Below, one piece after another: positions 5,596 to 6,863 of a stretch of DNA of 6,863 bases. The position numbers were made by a program, and so were the translations under genes. The notes beneath the pieces are model-generated. The model worked only from the letters and a program-made list of their open reading frames with translations, was not told the origin of the DNA and did not search any database. The stretch's first letter is position 1. Each line of letters opens with the position of its first letter. The DNA comes from an uncultured Lachnospiraceae bacterium. Its GTDB lineage: Bacteria > Bacillota > Clostridia > Lachnospirales > Lachnospiraceae. The stretch spans positions 24,077 to 30,939 of the forward strand of contig CAJTTU010000037.1 in the NCBI GenBank assembly GCA_910579325.1, given 5' to 3'.

Positions 5596-6726
5596 GTGGA
5601 AAAAGACAAATTTTTAGAAAATTTGAAAAAGCTTGTCGAACTGGGAAAAAGCAAAAAAGGCGCTCTTGATATGAATGATATCAACGAGTATTTTGCTGGA
5701 GCCGATCTGTCAGTGGAACAGATGGAGCATATCTATGCATACCTGGAAAAACATGGGATAGATGTGCTGCGCGTTATGAACGATGATCCTGCCGCCGTCG
5801 AGAACATGGTATTGGATGCAGAAGATGTGGATTTTGCAATGAGCGACGAGGAAGAGGAGGAAATCGATCTTGACGCGATTGATCTGCTGGATGGAATCGG
5901 TACGGAAGATCCGGTGCGAATGTACCTGAAGGAGATTGGGACGGTTCCTCTGCTGACAGCGGAGGAGGAACTGGAACTCGCTGAGCGTAAGTCGGAAGGA
6001 GACAATTACGCGAAAGAACGTCTGATCGAAGCGAATCTGCGTCTGGTGGTAAGTATCGCGAAGCGGTACACCGGGCGGGGCATGAGTTTTCTGGATCTGG
6101 TTCAGGAGGGAAACCTGGGGCTGATCAAGGGCGTGGAAAAATTTGATTATAAGAAAGGATATAAATTATCCACGTATGCCACCTGGTGGATCAGACAGTC
6201 CGTAACCAGGGCGCTGGCCGATCAGGCCAGAACCATACGTGTACCCGTACATATGGTGGAAACCATTAACAAGATGTCGAAGATGCAGCGGAAGCTGACG
6301 CTGGAGCTGGGCTATGAGCCCTCTGTGGCAGAGCTGGCAAGCGCTTTGGAGATGACCGAGGAAAAGGTGATGGAGATCATGCAGATCGCCAGAGAGCCGG
6401 CCTCTTTAGAGACGCCGATCGGAGAGGAAGACGATTCCAATCTGGGCGATTTTGTTGCCGACAGCAATGCGGTCACGCCGGAGGGAAACGTAGAGTCAGT
6501 GATGCTGCGGGAGCATATCGATATACTGCTGGAAGACCTGAAGGAAAGAGAGCGTCAGGTGATCGTGCTTCGGTTCGGACTGGAAGACGGACATCCCCGT
6601 ACTTTAGAGGAAGTGGGAAAAGAATTCAACGTAACCAGGGAGAGAATCCGACAGATCGAAGCCAAAGCACTGCGAAAGCTGCGCAATCCGGTCAGAAGCA
6701 AACGAATCAGGGATTTTTTATCTTGA
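5596..6726 (+). CDS. rpoD: Housekeeping RNA polymerase sigma factor RpoD (SigA)
   Basis: This 376-aa primary sigma factor directs RNA polymerase to -35/-10 promoters. Region 1.1 covers about residues 1-80, followed by an acidic linker (84-96, EEEEEIDLD). Region 1.2 begins at DPVRMYLKEIG (105-115). Region 2 spans about 138-215, with the core-binding and -10-melting segment around GYKLSTYATWWIRQ (188-201), then ARTIRVPVHM (211-220). Region 3 follows, and region 4.2 carries the helix-turn-helix TLEEVGKEFNVTRERIRQIEAKA near 336-358. The size is typical for clostridial SigA, which lacks the long insert of proteobacterial RpoD. GTG 5596 is the start: an in-frame TAG at 5590-5592 closes the frame just upstream, and AAGGGA (5581-5586) is 9 nt away. 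The usual dnaG partner is not next to it; the gene has its own promoter and terminator. Confidence 0.97.
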   Translation: MEKDKFLENLKKLVELGKSKKGALDMNDINEYFAGADLSVEQMEHIYAYLEKHGIDVLRVMNDDPAAVENMVLDAEDVDFAMSDEEEEEIDLDAIDLLDGIGTEDPVRMYLKEIGTVPLLTAEEELELAERKSEGDNYAKERLIEANLRLVVSIAKRYTGRGMSFLDLVQEGNLGLIKGVEKFDYKKGYKLSTYATWWIRQSVTRALADQARTIRVPVHMVETINKMSKMQRKLTLELGYEPSVAELASALEMTEEKVMEIMQIAREPASLETPIGEEDDSNLGDFVADSNAVTPEGNVESVMLREHIDILLEDLKERERQVIVLRFGLEDGHPRTLEEVGKEFNVTRERIRQIEAKALRKLRNPVRSKRIRDFLS

Positions 6727-6738
6727 TATAATAAATAA

Positions 6739-6791
6739 CCGCAGAAATGCGTGGAAATAAACTTTTCCACGGATTCTGCGGCTTTATTTTT
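6739..6791 (+). terminator. Rho-independent terminator after rpoD
   Basis: The outer stem CCGCAGAA/TTCTGCGG (6739-6746 with 6774-6781) and inner stem CGTGGAAA/TTTCCACG (6750-6757 with 6764-6771) are separated by a small internal loop (ATG/GA) and capped by a 6-nt loop. CTTTATTTTT follows. It starts 12 bp after the stop codon, so rpoD ends its transcript here. Confidence 0.92.
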
Positions 6792-6810
6792 GTGAGAGGA
6801 TGTATTCTCG

Positions 6811-6863
6811 ATGTTCAAGTGTTTAAAGATATTGAGATTTGATGTGGCATGGAAATTTACCTG
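6811..6863 (+). CDS. Possible 5' end of a further gene, cut by the window edge
   Basis: ATG 6811 opens a frame that stays open to the edge (17 codons, beginning MFKCLKILRF), with AGAGGA (6795-6800) 10 nt upstream. The piece is too short to identify and may be chance; an alternative ATG at 6800 stops after eight codons. It does not resemble the start of the tRNA methyltransferase gene trmK, which often follows rpoD in Firmicutes. Confidence 0.25.
   Translation, partial: MFKCLKILRFDVAWKFT

Overview
The window looks like chromosomal DNA of an anaerobic Firmicute of the class Clostridia, most likely a gut Lachnospiraceae. This rests on strong GGAGG-type ribosome binding sites, sigma-A type promoters, a short (376 aa) clostridial RpoD, a URO-D-like protein next to a GPH-type transporter, and a NifX-like protein with a cysteine-rich tail. 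Base composition is intermediate. No tRNA, rRNA, CRISPR array, integrase or transposase gene is visible. The family calls come from motifs read by eye; no search was run.

Region 1 (1-2689, + strand) is a metabolic pair. A possible gene tail at the left edge is followed by a URO-D superfamily protein of the corrinoid methyltransferase-like type (133-1128), then a GPH/MelB-like MFS transporter (1211-2622). The transporter is split across two frames. The well-placed ATG with a Shine-Dalgarno site lies in a different frame from the transporter body. The two frames join exactly at a run of seven A that reads A AAA AAA in the starting frame, a classic -1 slippery heptamer. A strong, apparently bidirectional terminator (2644-2689) closes the unit.

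Region 2 (2722-3168, - strand) is one small NifX/NifB-C-like protein with a six-cysteine tail, convergent with region 1.

Region 3 (3169-3546) is a 378-bp non-coding spacer between divergent genes, and it is the most structured DNA here. Three local hairpins (3225-3240, 3276-3309, 3316-3360) are enclosed by an 8-bp closing helix (3212-3219 with 3361-3368). The whole is bracketed by a 19-nt imperfect direct repeat (3185-3203 and 3384-3402). Three of the helices contain G-T pairs that would be wobble pairs only in RNA from the + strand. Candidate promoters in both directions follow. This is the best candidate for an undescribed element: a structured RNA or a palindromic mobile element.

Region 4 (3547-5437, + strand) pairs a sugar-phosphate nucleotidyltransferase with a diacylglycerol/lipid kinase. 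The two could serve membrane glycolipid or lipoteichoic-acid-type polymer turnover. Region 5 (5517-6791) is the housekeeping sigma factor gene rpoD with its own near-consensus promoter and a strong terminator. A weak candidate for a further gene start lies at the right edge (6811 onward).
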